Assembly: GCA_007693945.1 (NCBI GenBank)
Contig: RECP01000025.1
Span: 1-37,720, forward strand
Source: Spirochaetaceae bacterium
GTDB taxonomy: Bacteria; Spirochaetota; Spirochaetia; DSM-27196; PWMO01
Direction: 5' to 3'
Length of the DNA: 37,720 nucleotides
The translations under genes and the position numbers were made by a program. Of this stretch, positions 16,112 to 24,286 are shown in pieces. Under the pieces are notes generated by a model. That model was not told the origin of the DNA. It saw nothing but the letters and a program-made list of their open reading frames with translations, and searched no databases. Position 1 is the stretch's first letter. Each line of letters starts with the position of its first letter.

Positions 16112-17101
16112 ATGAAACCAGTCCAGTGGGGCGTTCTCGGCGTATCGGATCATTATATCAAGCGCGTGCACGTTCCGGTGCGCAGCAGCGATCGGTGTGA
16201 GGTGCGTGCAATCGCCTCACGCTCGCAGCAGAAGGCTGAAGCCGCGGCCGCGCGCCTCGGTATTCCCGCGGCGTACGGCAGCTACGAGGATCTGCTCGGT
16301 GATGCCAATGTTGAGGCGGTCTACATTCCGCTGCCCAACCATATGCATCTCGAGTACATCAGGAAGTGCGCCGACGCCGGCAAGCACGTACTCTGCGAAA
16401 AACCAATGGGCCTGAACGCCGGCGAGGTGCAGCAGGCCATCGAGTACACTACGCGCAAGGGTGTCATGCTGATGGAGGCGTTCATGTATCGCTTCCACCC
16501 GCAGTGGACCCATCTTCGCGACCTGGTACAGAGCGGCGAGATCGGCACGGTACATGCGCTGCAGTCATCGTTCTTCTACAGCAACACGGACCCGCGGAAC
16601 ATCCGCAATATCCTGGAAACGGGCGGAGGGGCCATCTACGACATCGGCTGTTACTGCGTCTCTTCGGCGCGCTTTGTGACCGACCGTGAGCCGCACCGGG
16701 TGGTGGCGCGTGTGACGCGTGACCCGCAATTCGGCACCGACGTCCTGAGTTCAGGGATACTCGATTTTGGCGACGTTCAGACTACGTTTGTCTGCGGAAC
16801 GCAGACCTTTCCCCATCAGCATGTTAACGTATTCGGCAGCGGTGGTTCGGCGTGGGTCGAGATTCCGTTCAATATCTACCCCGATGTTCCGGTTGTCACC
16901 GTGGTGCGCAACGGGGTAGGCGAGCGTGTGATCAAGCATGGCCCCGTCGATCAGTACCGCCTGCAGTTCGATCGCTTCTCGCTGGCGTTGCGCGAGGGTG
17001 CCCCAGCGCCCACACCGCCCGATGACGCATTGGCAAACCAGAAGGTTCTCGACGCACTGTTTGCCTCGGAGAAGTCCGGAGGCTGGGAGAAAGTCGGCTG
17101 A
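16112..17101 (+). CDS. Gfo/Idh/MocA family oxidoreductase
   Basis: 329-residue NAD(P)-dependent sugar or cyclitol dehydrogenase. The N-terminal Rossmann fold starts with WGVLGVSDHYIK; the first glycine cluster (GVLGVSD) is slightly unusual against the common GxGxxG. The family's EKPMG motif near residue 95 gives the catalytic Lys, and GGGAIYDIGCYCV near 170 matches the conserved GGG-x-x-x-D-x-G-x-H/Y region. GGAGGAA stands before the ATG. It may oxidise glucose-, inositol- or xylose-like substrates; nothing nearby fixes the choice. It ends facing the glycoside hydrolase gene, with a GC-rich hairpin between them. Confidence 0.88.
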   Translation: MKPVQWGVLGVSDHYIKRVHVPVRSSDRCEVRAIASRSQQKAEAAAARLGIPAAYGSYEDLLGDANVEAVYIPLPNHMHLEYIRKCADAGKHVLCEKPMGLNAGEVQQAIEYTTRKGVMLMEAFMYRFHPQWTHLRDLVQSGEIGTVHALQSSFFYSNTDPRNIRNILETGGGAIYDIGCYCVSSARFVTDREPHRVVARVTRDPQFGTDVLSSGILDFGDVQTTFVCGTQTFPHQHVNVFGSGGSAWVEIPFNIYPDVPVVTVVRNGVGERVIKHGPVDQYRLQFDRFSLALREGAPAPTPPDDALANQKVLDALFASEKSGGWEKVG

Positions 17102-17107
17102 CCGGAT

Positions 17108-17132
17108 GCCGCCGTTGAACCGCGACGGCGGC
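17108..17132. terminator. Hairpin between convergent genes, probable bidirectional terminator
   Basis: GCCGCCGT (17108-17115) and ACGGCGGC (17125-17132) form a perfect 8-bp stem with a 9-nt loop between two convergent stop codons. No clear T run flanks it, so the terminator call rests on position and stem strength. Confidence 0.55.
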
Positions 17133-17135
17133 TGA

Positions 17136-18557
17136 TCAGAGCTTGTCGATCAGCATCGAGCATTTTCCCGAAGGTATCGGGAGCGTCTTCTTCTTGTCTC
17201 TGAGAATATCGATAGTGAAGTAGTACAGCTTTTCGCTCTCAAGGCGGATCTCCCAACCACGGCCGCTCTTGTTGCTCAGAATCGTGATCATGTTACGTTT
17301 GAGCGACAGGTTTTCGATGCCCATGATCTCGAGTGTCGGAACAATCCAGTCAACCGTCTTGCGCGGCAGGCTGACATAGAGTCCGAGAACGTTTTCTATC
17401 ATTAGCGAGATAGTCGAGAGCGCGGTGTAGGTGACGAACAGTGCGCGAGGGTAGTCCTTTTTCCCCGGCCACTGGGCCGGTCCGTCTCTGCGCGGCGCGT
17501 ACGCCTCCCACACGGTACCCTTTTCGCGGCCCTCCGGATGCAGCGTATCGAGCATGTAATAGAGGTGGCGGATCGCACACTCGCGCGCCAGCTCGTACGC
17601 GCCGTATTTTTCGAGACCCTTGACAACCATGAAAGTGAATGGTGGATAGACCGAGCCGCGAAAACCCATACCCTTCTCGCTGAACTCTTTCTCATCGGCT
17701 GCCAGGGTCGGGAAAGGGTTCTCGGTGCCAAACGTCTCGGGATTCTTCAGGTGTGCCAGCATCTTTTCAAACCGCGCCTCGTTGGGCAGCTCGGCAAGCA
17801 GCGGCCAGAACGACGCGATGGTCTTGACCTCAAGCTGTTGCTCACTCCTGTCCAGATCGAAGTAGAGCCCGTGCTCTTCATTCCACATCAGACCGTTGAT
17901 GCGTGTCTTCAGTGAGAAGTAGTGCCGCTTGTAGCGGAAACTGAGCTCCTTGTCGTTGAGTATATCGCCCAGCTCCGCCATGTAGAGCGCGTTCATGGCC
18001 TGTTGGACGTTGAAATCGACCGGATAGCGGGTTCCCTTGCGCGGGCTGTTGGTCATCACGGTGGCGGCCAGGGGCACGCTATAGAGACCGTTTGGTTGCT
18101 GGAAAGTCTCTTCAAGCCAGCTGTAGTACTTCTCCAGCACCGGCATCACATCCCTGATGCGCTTCTTGTTGCCCACCTTGTGATACATGTTGTACTCGGC
18201 CCACGAAAACAGCGGCGGTCCGACCGCCTCCGGATTGTCACGGTGGAAGATCGGTTTGCCGTCCCTGGTGCCGTAATCGCACCGGATCGCCCCGGAGGAC
18301 TCCTGTTTGCCGTAGAAGTTATCGAGCTGCGGTGCCGCCGGAAAGATCCGGTTGCTGTAGACCAGATAGAAAGTCGAAAAGATCGCCTCGAACTGATTTA
18401 CGGATTGATTGTCGGAATAATTGAAGTAGCGTTGCTGGAGCTTGCTGCGAACAGTGCCTTTCTGCCAGAAGTCCTGGATCCATGCCCACGTCTGATTGTA
18501 GATGTCAACAAAATCCTGATCGTAGAAGTGAACCGCAGGGAAGTCCTTTTTGACCAC
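17136..18557 (-). CDS. Trehalase/GH63-like glycoside hydrolase
   Basis: 473 residues of an (alpha/alpha)6-barrel type seen in GH37 trehalases, GH63 glucosidases and MGH1-like hydrolases. Supporting stretches are LFSWAEYNMY near 115, YPVDFNVQQAMNALYMAELG near 180, GLMWNEEHGLYFD near 225, MGFRGSVYPPFTF near 310 and GTVWEAYAPR near 360; the last contains a Glu that fits the catalytic base. No signal peptide is visible, so it is probably cytoplasmic. The start is a GTG with AAGGAG 5 nt before it. It is alone on the minus strand, convergent with the Gfo/Idh/MocA gene and divergent from gatC across a 288-bp gap. The exact sugar is not clear; trehalose and other alpha-glucosides are candidates. Confidence 0.75.
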   Translation of the reverse strand: MVKKDFPAVHFYDQDFVDIYNQTWAWIQDFWQKGTVRSKLQQRYFNYSDNQSVNQFEAIFSTFYLVYSNRIFPAAPQLDNFYGKQESSGAIRCDYGTRDGKPIFHRDNPEAVGPPLFSWAEYNMYHKVGNKKRIRDVMPVLEKYYSWLEETFQQPNGLYSVPLAATVMTNSPRKGTRYPVDFNVQQAMNALYMAELGDILNDKELSFRYKRHYFSLKTRINGLMWNEEHGLYFDLDRSEQQLEVKTIASFWPLLAELPNEARFEKMLAHLKNPETFGTENPFPTLAADEKEFSEKGMGFRGSVYPPFTFMVVKGLEKYGAYELARECAIRHLYYMLDTLHPEGREKGTVWEAYAPRRDGPAQWPGKKDYPRALFVTYTALSTISLMIENVLGLYVSLPRKTVDWIVPTLEIMGIENLSLKRNMITILSNKSGRGWEIRLESEKLYYFTIDILRDKKKTLPIPSGKCSMLIDKL

Positions 18558-18808
18558 TATCGCTCCTTACACAAAAGAGGAAAAACCGCGTTCATTGTAT
18601 CACTCTCTGTCGAAACGTCAAAAGAAATCTCGGCGGTAGCGGCAGATCGCTCGAAAATATACTTTCTTTGGGTTCACAAGTCAAATCTGAGACCGTCCGG
18701 GATCAATTGGGGCATTCTCATATCAGGCGCGCAGCCATACTGTTCCAATCGACTGCGTACGGTCAGAAGGCGAGTTCCTGGTCAGCGCCAGGCGTCAGTA
18801 CCACCGTC

Positions 18809-18837
18809 TTGACAGAGACCTGCGGGAATGCCATAGT
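18809..18837 (+). promoter_or_regulatory. Predicted promoter of the gatC-gatA-gatB-aspS operon
   Basis: TTGACA (18809-18814) is 17 bp from CATAGT (18832-18837). The gatC ATG follows the -10 box by 8 nt, so the mRNA would be leaderless or nearly so. Apart from this, the 288-bp gap 18558-18845 shows no gene or repeat I can support. Confidence 0.55.
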
Positions 18838-18845
18838 GCTGCGAT

Positions 18846-19124
18846 ATGGACATCGAGGAGCTGCACGCCACCGCCGAGCTCGCGCAGTTGGTGCTCAGCG
18901 ATACCGAAGCGGCGGCACTTTCCGAGGCGGTCACGCAGATGGTGGACTACTTTGCCCGGATGCAGGAGATCGACGTCGACGATCTGCCGCCCACTACTCA
19001 CGCTCTGCTTACTCGCAACCGGGTGCGGCCTGATGCAGTGCGCCAAAGCGCTGTTGCCGATGCTCTTCTCGAGCGCGCGCCCGATCTGGAAGACCGCTTT
19101 GTCGTGATTCCCAACGTGCTGTAA
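18846..19124 (+). CDS. gatC: Asp/Glu-tRNA amidotransferase subunit C
   Basis: 92 residues, the normal length of GatC, the small subunit that wraps around GatA and helps join it to GatB. It shows the family pattern LAQLVLSDTEAAALSEAV in the first helices and then IDVDDLPPTTHAL, matching the conserved V-D-P-hhPhxH-like segment. The ATG at 18846 has no ribosome binding site and lies just after a likely -10 box, so initiation on a leaderless transcript is plausible. gatA follows after 21 bp. With aspS in the same operon, the complex probably converts Asp-tRNA(Asn) to Asn-tRNA(Asn), and perhaps Glu-tRNA(Gln) to Gln-tRNA(Gln) as well. Confidence 0.92.
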   Translation: MDIEELHATAELAQLVLSDTEAAALSEAVTQMVDYFARMQEIDVDDLPPTTHALLTRNRVRPDAVRQSAVADALLERAPDLEDRFVVIPNVL

Positions 19125-19145
19125 GCCTTTCCGGGGATACAACGG

Positions 19146-20588
19146 GTGAAATCGTACTGGAAAACCGTTCTTACGGGCGGTCAAGACCTCGATGAATACC
19201 GGGCGGCGGTTCAGGATCGCAACCGCGAGCTGGGAGCGTTTCTGGAATTCGATCCAACTCGCTGTGCGGCATCGACGCCCGACGATGCTGTTGTGGACGG
19301 CTCGGCAGCTGCAGAACGTGTCGCCGGTCTGCCGTACGCGGTCAAGGACAACATTGCGGTTAGCGGATTCTCGCTGACGTGTGCCTCCAGAATGCTTGAC
19401 GGGTTCCGTTCTCCCTACAGTGCCACGGCAGTCAGGCGCCTCGATGCCGCCGGCGCACGGCCGGTCGGCAAGACTAACCTTGACGAGTTCGGCATGGGAT
19501 CGGCCACCGAGAACTCGGCACTTGCCGAGACGCACAACCCGTGGGATCGCTCGCGGGTGGCCGGGGGGTCGAGCGGCGGTTCGGCGGTGGCCGTGGCCGC
19601 CGGTATGGTGCCGTTTGCGTTGGGATCGGACACAGGCGGGTCAATTCGCCAGCCGGCGGCCTTCTGCGGCGTCTACGGTCTCAAGCCGACCTACGGCGCA
19701 GTGTCGCGCTACGGCCTGGTGGCCTACGCCTCATCGCTCGAAGGTATCGGTGTGCTGGCGGCCGATGTCGATCTGACCGAAGCGGTGTTCCATATCATCC
19801 GTGCCGAGGACGAGATGGATCACAGTTCGATTGCCTGCCCACGGGAGCTGCTGGACGCGGATAGCAGCGCCGCCACGGATCTGCGCATCGGAGTGCTGGG
19901 GGGAGAGCTGGGCCTCGACGAGGTGGTGGCCACCGGGTACGGGCGCACTGTTGAGCGGCTGAGCGAGCTCGGCTTCAGCGTGACCGCGGTGGAGCTTCCG
20001 ACCCTGGAATACTCGGTTCCGGCCTATTACACCATAGCCGCCGCGGAAGCCAGCGCCAACCTGGCGCGCTACAACGGTGTGCGGTACGGCCTGCGCCCCG
20101 ATTACGCCGAGAACCCCGAAGAACTGGTGCGCGGTGCGCGTGAGCAGGGGTTCGGCCCCGAGGTCAAGCTGCGGATCCTGCTTGGAACGTATGTGTTGCG
20201 ATCAGGTTTCCAGGAGCAGTACTACCTGCGTGCACAGAAGATCCGCACCGCTATCCGCAGCGATCTGGCCCGGCTGTTCGAATCCGTGGATGTGCTGTGC
20301 ATGCCGGTCTTCCCGGTCCAACCTTTTGCGCACGGCGAGGCGGGCCTGTCGCCGTTCCAGCAGAAGCTGGCCGACCGTTTCACATCCACAGCCAATCTCG
20401 CGGGTGTGCCGGCTTTGGCGTTGCCCGTCGGCGTCGAGCGCGGTCTTCCGCTGGCTCTCCAGCTGCTGGCGCCGGCGTTTCACGAGCATCGGCTGTTCCG
20501 GGCTGCGCGCGTGTTGGAGCAGTATGCGCCACCGGCCACTCCACCCGACTATCCGCCTCTGTGGGTCAAGGCCGGGGTCCCGGGGTAA
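19146..20588 (+). CDS. gatA: Asp/Glu-tRNA amidotransferase subunit A
   Basis: Amidase-signature subunit of 480 residues that releases ammonia from glutamine and feeds it to GatB. The Ser-cisSer-Lys triad is visible: K67 in AVKDNI, cis-Ser S142 in GGSSGGS and nucleophile S166 in SDTGGSIRQPA. Length and order match standard GatA, so ammonia supply from Gln appears intact. The start is GTG, 21 bp after gatC; gatB begins 3 bp after its stop. This matters because the next protein carries an additional asparaginase-like domain that could have been an alternative ammonia source. Confidence 0.95.
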   Translation: MKSYWKTVLTGGQDLDEYRAAVQDRNRELGAFLEFDPTRCAASTPDDAVVDGSAAAERVAGLPYAVKDNIAVSGFSLTCASRMLDGFRSPYSATAVRRLDAAGARPVGKTNLDEFGMGSATENSALAETHNPWDRSRVAGGSSGGSAVAVAAGMVPFALGSDTGGSIRQPAAFCGVYGLKPTYGAVSRYGLVAYASSLEGIGVLAADVDLTEAVFHIIRAEDEMDHSSIACPRELLDADSSAATDLRIGVLGGELGLDEVVATGYGRTVERLSELGFSVTAVELPTLEYSVPAYYTIAAAEASANLARYNGVRYGLRPDYAENPEELVRGAREQGFGPEVKLRILLGTYVLRSGFQEQYYLRAQKIRTAIRSDLARLFESVDVLCMPVFPVQPFAHGEAGLSPFQQKLADRFTSTANLAGVPALALPVGVERGLPLALQLLAPAFHEHRLFRAARVLEQYAPPATPPDYPPLWVKAGVPG

Positions 20589-20591
20589 CCG

Positions 20592-23018
20592 ATGTATCAG
20601 TCTTTCATTGGTTTGGAGATTCATATCCAGCTGCTCACCGAGACCAAGATCTTCTGCGGCTGCCGCTCGGCTTTCGGCGATGAACCCAACACCAACGTCT
20701 GCCCGGTCTGCATGGGCTACCCCGGTATATTGCCGACCCTCAATCAGCGCGCCATTCACCTGGCGTACCTGGTGGCGCGTGCGCTGAACTGCACTCTGGC
20801 CGAAACAACGGGCTTCGATCGCAAGAACTACTTCTATCCGGATCTTCCCAAGAACTACCAGATCAGCCAGTTCGCCGTCCCGCTGGGTACCGGCGGCTAC
20901 ATCGACGTCGAGTTTCACCGCAAGCGGAAACGCGTCCGCATTCACGAGGTTCACCTCGAGGAAGATGCCGGCAAGATGATCCATGCCGGTGATATGTCGC
21001 TGCTTGATTTCAACCGCGCCGGCACGCCGCTGCTCGAGATTGTCACCGAGCCCGACATGGAGATCGGTGAAGAGGCCGAGACTCTGCTGCAGCAGTTTCG
21101 ACGTCTGGTACGCTATCTGGGAGTCTGCGACGGCAATATGGAAGAGGGCTCGATGCGCTGTGACGCCAATGTTTCCATTAATCGCCGCGGTGCAGGACTC
21201 GGCAGCAAGGTCGAGATCAAGAACATGAATTCATCGCGCTTTGTGCGCAAGGCGCTCAATCACGAGATAGCGCGTCAGCAGGAGATTCTCGAGCGCGGCG
21301 GGACCGTGGTGCAGGAAACACGGCTCTGGAACGAGAACCGCGACCTTACCGAAACGATGCGCGTCAAGGAAAGCGCCAGCGATTATCGCTACTTCCCCGA
21401 ACCGGACCTGCCACCATTCAGCGCGGATGACCACTTTCTGGCGGCGGTAGAGGCTGATCTGGTCGAGCTTCCGGCTCAGCGCAGGGAGCGCTTCGTACGC
21501 GAGTACGCACTCGCCGAGTCACAGGCCGATTTTCTGTGTGATGAGAAAGACCTGGCGGACTACTATGAGCAGGCGGTGCTGCAGGGAGCTGATCCGGCCG
21601 CTGCGGCCAGCTGGCTGTCTACCGATGTGCGCAAGATGCTCAACAGGCACGCAACCTCGCTGTTCAAAGGACCCTTGAGCGTGCAACGCTTCGCCAACCT
21701 GTTGATGCTGCTGGCGGAAGGTCGCATCCACGGTACTATTGCCAAGCAGACTCTGGAAGCGGTGTTCAATGAGGACAAGGATCCTGAGGTTATCATCAGC
21801 GAGAAGGGGTGGGAACAGATCGCCGACAGCGGAGAACTGCAACGCTACGTGGAAGAAGTGCTTGCACAACAGCCGCAGGCGGTGCAGCAGATCAATGCCG
21901 GTGATACCAGACCGCTCGGATTCCTGGTGGGCAGGGTCATGCGAAGCACCTCCGGACGCGCCGAACCGCAACTGGTGACCTCCTTGCTGAAACAGCGGCT
22001 GGGCCTGGAGATTGTGCACGTGCTCTCCTTCGGCGGCGCCATTTCCGGTACACGCGAAGATGACGGGCTGATTGTCCCCGGTGACTTGCGCGACCTGAAA
22101 CAGTTGATGGACGACGAACTTTCGGCCTCGGTGCGCTTTGAAGAGGTGCAGCTGGGACGCTTTCTGAGCGAAGAGATCACGCCGGCCGATTGGGCCACCC
22201 TGATCGACGCGGTCAACGGTCGCCTGCGTAAGGGTGATGCGTCCGGGATTGTGATCGCCCACGGCACCGACACTCTGGCCTACACCGCCGGCCTGCTCTA
22301 CTGGTTCTTTGCGGACGCCACCATTCCGATTGTCCTGACCGCGTCGGCGGTGCCGTGGGAACCGATTGCCGAACGCGCCCAGTCGGGCAGCGAGGCGGTG
22401 CGCAATCTTCGTGCGGCGGTTCACCGCGCTACCAGCAACGTTCCCGGGGTCCACGTCGTGTACGGAGACCAGGATCTGTCGCCGATCAACCTCAAGTTCG
22501 AGCGCTTCGGCGCCCAGAGCGACAGTTTGCCCGGACCATTTCGCAACTGGAATCAGACCGCGCCGGTCTATCACGGTCGCCCGGTGATCGACGGGCCGCT
22601 GGAGCTCGACCTCGCCACCCTTACCGAGCGGCTGGAACACGCTATCGGCTCGATTTTTGTGGCCAGAATCTATCCCGGAATGCGCGGTGATACGCTGATC
22701 GCACTCATAAACGGCGGTATCAGATACTTCATCCTCGAGCTTTTCGATACCGGAACCGCGTCGTTGCGCGAGACGCCGTTTTCGCTGCGGCAGGCGTTTT
22801 CTTACGGAGCCGAACACGGCGTACGCTTCTTCTGTACTTCGCAGCAGGAAGGCACAGTCGACTTCTCCGAGTACGTCACCGGACACGAACTATGGAAAGA
22901 GGGTGCGATTCCAATGGGATTGCTGACCACCGAGACCGTCTATACAAAGCTGATAGCCGCACTGATCGCATCGGATTCCGGCGAAGAGGTGGTGCGGAGG
23001 ATGGAGGACGAGCTATGA
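20592..23018 (+). CDS. gatB: Asp/Glu-tRNA amidotransferase subunit B fused to an asparaginase-like domain
   Basis: 808 residues in one uninterrupted frame. Residues 1 to about 473 are a full GatB: the transamidase domain starts with FIGLEIHIQL, has zinc Cys C22, C24, C37 and C40, DRKNYFYPDLPKNYQISQ near 77, and a YqeY-like tail ending in GRVMRSTSGRAEPQ. From residue 474 there is an L-asparaginase/GatD-like domain: VLSFGGAISG, then AHGTDTLAYTAG (T559, D560) and a Lys at about 635. In active asparaginases the first motif is TGGT with a nucleophilic Thr; here that position is A483. The substrate-binding DSS-type motif is also not recognisable. The domain is therefore probably not a normal asparaginase and may be structural, regulatory or differently active. 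aspS overlaps its stop by 4 bp (ATGA). Confidence 0.92.
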   Translation: MYQSFIGLEIHIQLLTETKIFCGCRSAFGDEPNTNVCPVCMGYPGILPTLNQRAIHLAYLVARALNCTLAETTGFDRKNYFYPDLPKNYQISQFAVPLGTGGYIDVEFHRKRKRVRIHEVHLEEDAGKMIHAGDMSLLDFNRAGTPLLEIVTEPDMEIGEEAETLLQQFRRLVRYLGVCDGNMEEGSMRCDANVSINRRGAGLGSKVEIKNMNSSRFVRKALNHEIARQQEILERGGTVVQETRLWNENRDLTETMRVKESASDYRYFPEPDLPPFSADDHFLAAVEADLVELPAQRRERFVREYALAESQADFLCDEKDLADYYEQAVLQGADPAAAASWLSTDVRKMLNRHATSLFKGPLSVQRFANLLMLLAEGRIHGTIAKQTLEAVFNEDKDPEVIISEKGWEQIADSGELQRYVEEVLAQQPQAVQQINAGDTRPLGFLVGRVMRSTSGRAEPQLVTSLLKQRLGLEIVHVLSFGGAISGTREDDGLIVPGDLRDLKQLMDDELSASVRFEEVQLGRFLSEEITPADWATLIDAVNGRLRKGDASGIVIAHGTDTLAYTAGLLYWFFADATIPIVLTASAVPWEPIAERAQSGSEAVRNLRAAVHRATSNVPGVHVVYGDQDLSPINLKFERFGAQSDSLPGPFRNWNQTAPVYHGRPVIDGPLELDLATLTERLEHAIGSIFVARIYPGMRGDTLIALINGGIRYFILELFDTGTASLRETPFSLRQAFSYGAEHGVRFFCTSQQEGTVDFSEYVTGHELWKEGAIPMGLLTTETVYTKLIAALIASDSGEEVVRRMEDEL

Positions 23019-24286
23019 GAACAATGGCGCGCGAAATAGCCGGCTGCGAGGGCGCAACGGTGACCGTCAGCGGCTGGGTTCACCGCGTGCGCGAGCTCGG
23101 CGCCATCTCGTTTGTGCTGCTGCGCGACCGCTCAGGGATCGTTCAACTGGTGTACCAGGAGAAGGTCGGGTTCACGCTGGAGTCGGTGATTACGGTCCAG
23201 GGTGAAGTGGCCGCCAATCAGAAGGCCCCCGGTGGGTATGAGGTCCACGTCAGCAGCAGCGAAGTGCTGGCGCCGGCTGAGCCTGATCTGCCGCTGGCCG
23301 TAAACCAGGATCTTGACGGTGTTTCGTTGGACGCGATTCTCGATCATCGACTGGTATCGCTGCGCAACCCCAGGATCCGCAGGATCTTTGTCGTGCAGTC
23401 AGCCATCCTGAAGCATTTTGCCGCCTACCTGCGCACCCGTGACTTCACTGAGATCAAGTCGAGCAAATTGATAGGGACCGGAACCGAGGGCGGTACCGGC
23501 CTCTTCCAGGTCGCCTATTTTGAAGACAAGGTCTACCTCGCCCAGTCGCCGCAATTCTACAAACAGGCGCTGGTGGCTTCGGGCATGGAGCGTGTATTCG
23601 AAGTCGGTACCGCCTACCGTGCCGAGAAACACGACACGCCGCGCCACCTCAACGAGTACGTTTCGCTCGACGTGGAAGTGGGCTTCATAGACGGCGAGCA
23701 TGAGCTGATGGATCTGGAGGTCGAGATTCTGGCTGCCGTTTTCGAAGGCGTGGCGGCAGATTGTGCCGAGGAGCTCGAACTTTTTGACGCGACGCTGCCC
23801 TCGCGCGCCGAGCTGCAGCAGACACCGCGCATCAGTCACGATGACGCCCGGCAGATTGCCTCAGACCGGCTGGGTCGACGCCTCTTCGAGATCAATCCTG
23901 AAGCCGAGCGCGCGCTGTGTGACTGGGCGCTGGCCGAACACGGAGTAGAGGCGCTGTTTGTATACGGGTTCCCGCGCAAGAAGCGGCCTTTCTACACCTA
24001 TCCGGATGACAGCAGAACGCGCAGCTTCGATCTGCTCTTCCGGGGCCTGGAGATCACCACCGGTGGCAAGCGCATCCACCAGTATGCCATGCTGTTGGAT
24101 ACGTTGCCCCGGTTCGGGCTCACCCCCGAGGGCATGGCCGACTACCTGCAGATTTTCCGCTACGGTTGTCCGCCGCACGGCGGCTTTGCCATCGGGCTTG
24201 AGCGGCTGACGCAGAAGATTCTCGGGCTGCAGAACGTCAAGGAAGCTTCGCTCTTTCCGCGGGACCGGCGCCGAATCAGACCGTAA
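23015..24286 (+). CDS. aspS: Archaeal-type, probably non-discriminating aspartyl-tRNA synthetase
   Basis: Class II synthetase of 423 residues, the short archaeal/eukaryotic AspRS type rather than the bacterial type of about 590 residues. The N-terminal OB fold holds SGWVHRVRELGAISF. Class II motifs follow: GTGTEGGTGLFQVAYF and YLAQSPQFYKQ, motif 2 at TAYRAEKHDTPRHLNEY, and motif 3 at GFAIGLERLTQKILG. GLEITTGGKRIHQY is AspRS-specific. Position 23 is His and position 72 is Pro; by my alignment these match the two residues (26 and 85 in Thermococcus numbering) linked to recognition of both tRNA(Asp) and tRNA(Asn). The ATG at 23015 overlaps the gatB stop; the longer frame from 22892 is not used. 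Its place after gatCAB supports indirect Asn-tRNA synthesis. Confidence 0.92.
   Translation: MRTMAREIAGCEGATVTVSGWVHRVRELGAISFVLLRDRSGIVQLVYQEKVGFTLESVITVQGEVAANQKAPGGYEVHVSSSEVLAPAEPDLPLAVNQDLDGVSLDAILDHRLVSLRNPRIRRIFVVQSAILKHFAAYLRTRDFTEIKSSKLIGTGTEGGTGLFQVAYFEDKVYLAQSPQFYKQALVASGMERVFEVGTAYRAEKHDTPRHLNEYVSLDVEVGFIDGEHELMDLEVEILAAVFEGVAADCAEELELFDATLPSRAELQQTPRISHDDARQIASDRLGRRLFEINPEAERALCDWALAEHGVEALFVYGFPRKKRPFYTYPDDSRTRSFDLLFRGLEITTGGKRIHQYAMLLDTLPRFGLTPEGMADYLQIFRYGCPPHGGFAIGLERLTQKILGLQNVKEASLFPRDRRRIRP

Noticed and set aside
18558..18845. Possible small gene or RNA in the largest intergenic gap.
   Set aside because: Apart from the gatC promoter I found no ORF with a family resemblance, tRNA-like fold or riboswitch-like conserved pattern.
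22892..23014. N-terminal extension of aspS within gatB.
   Set aside because: It is the shadow of gatB in another frame; the ATG at 23015 gives the usual AspRS N-terminus and an ATGA overlap.
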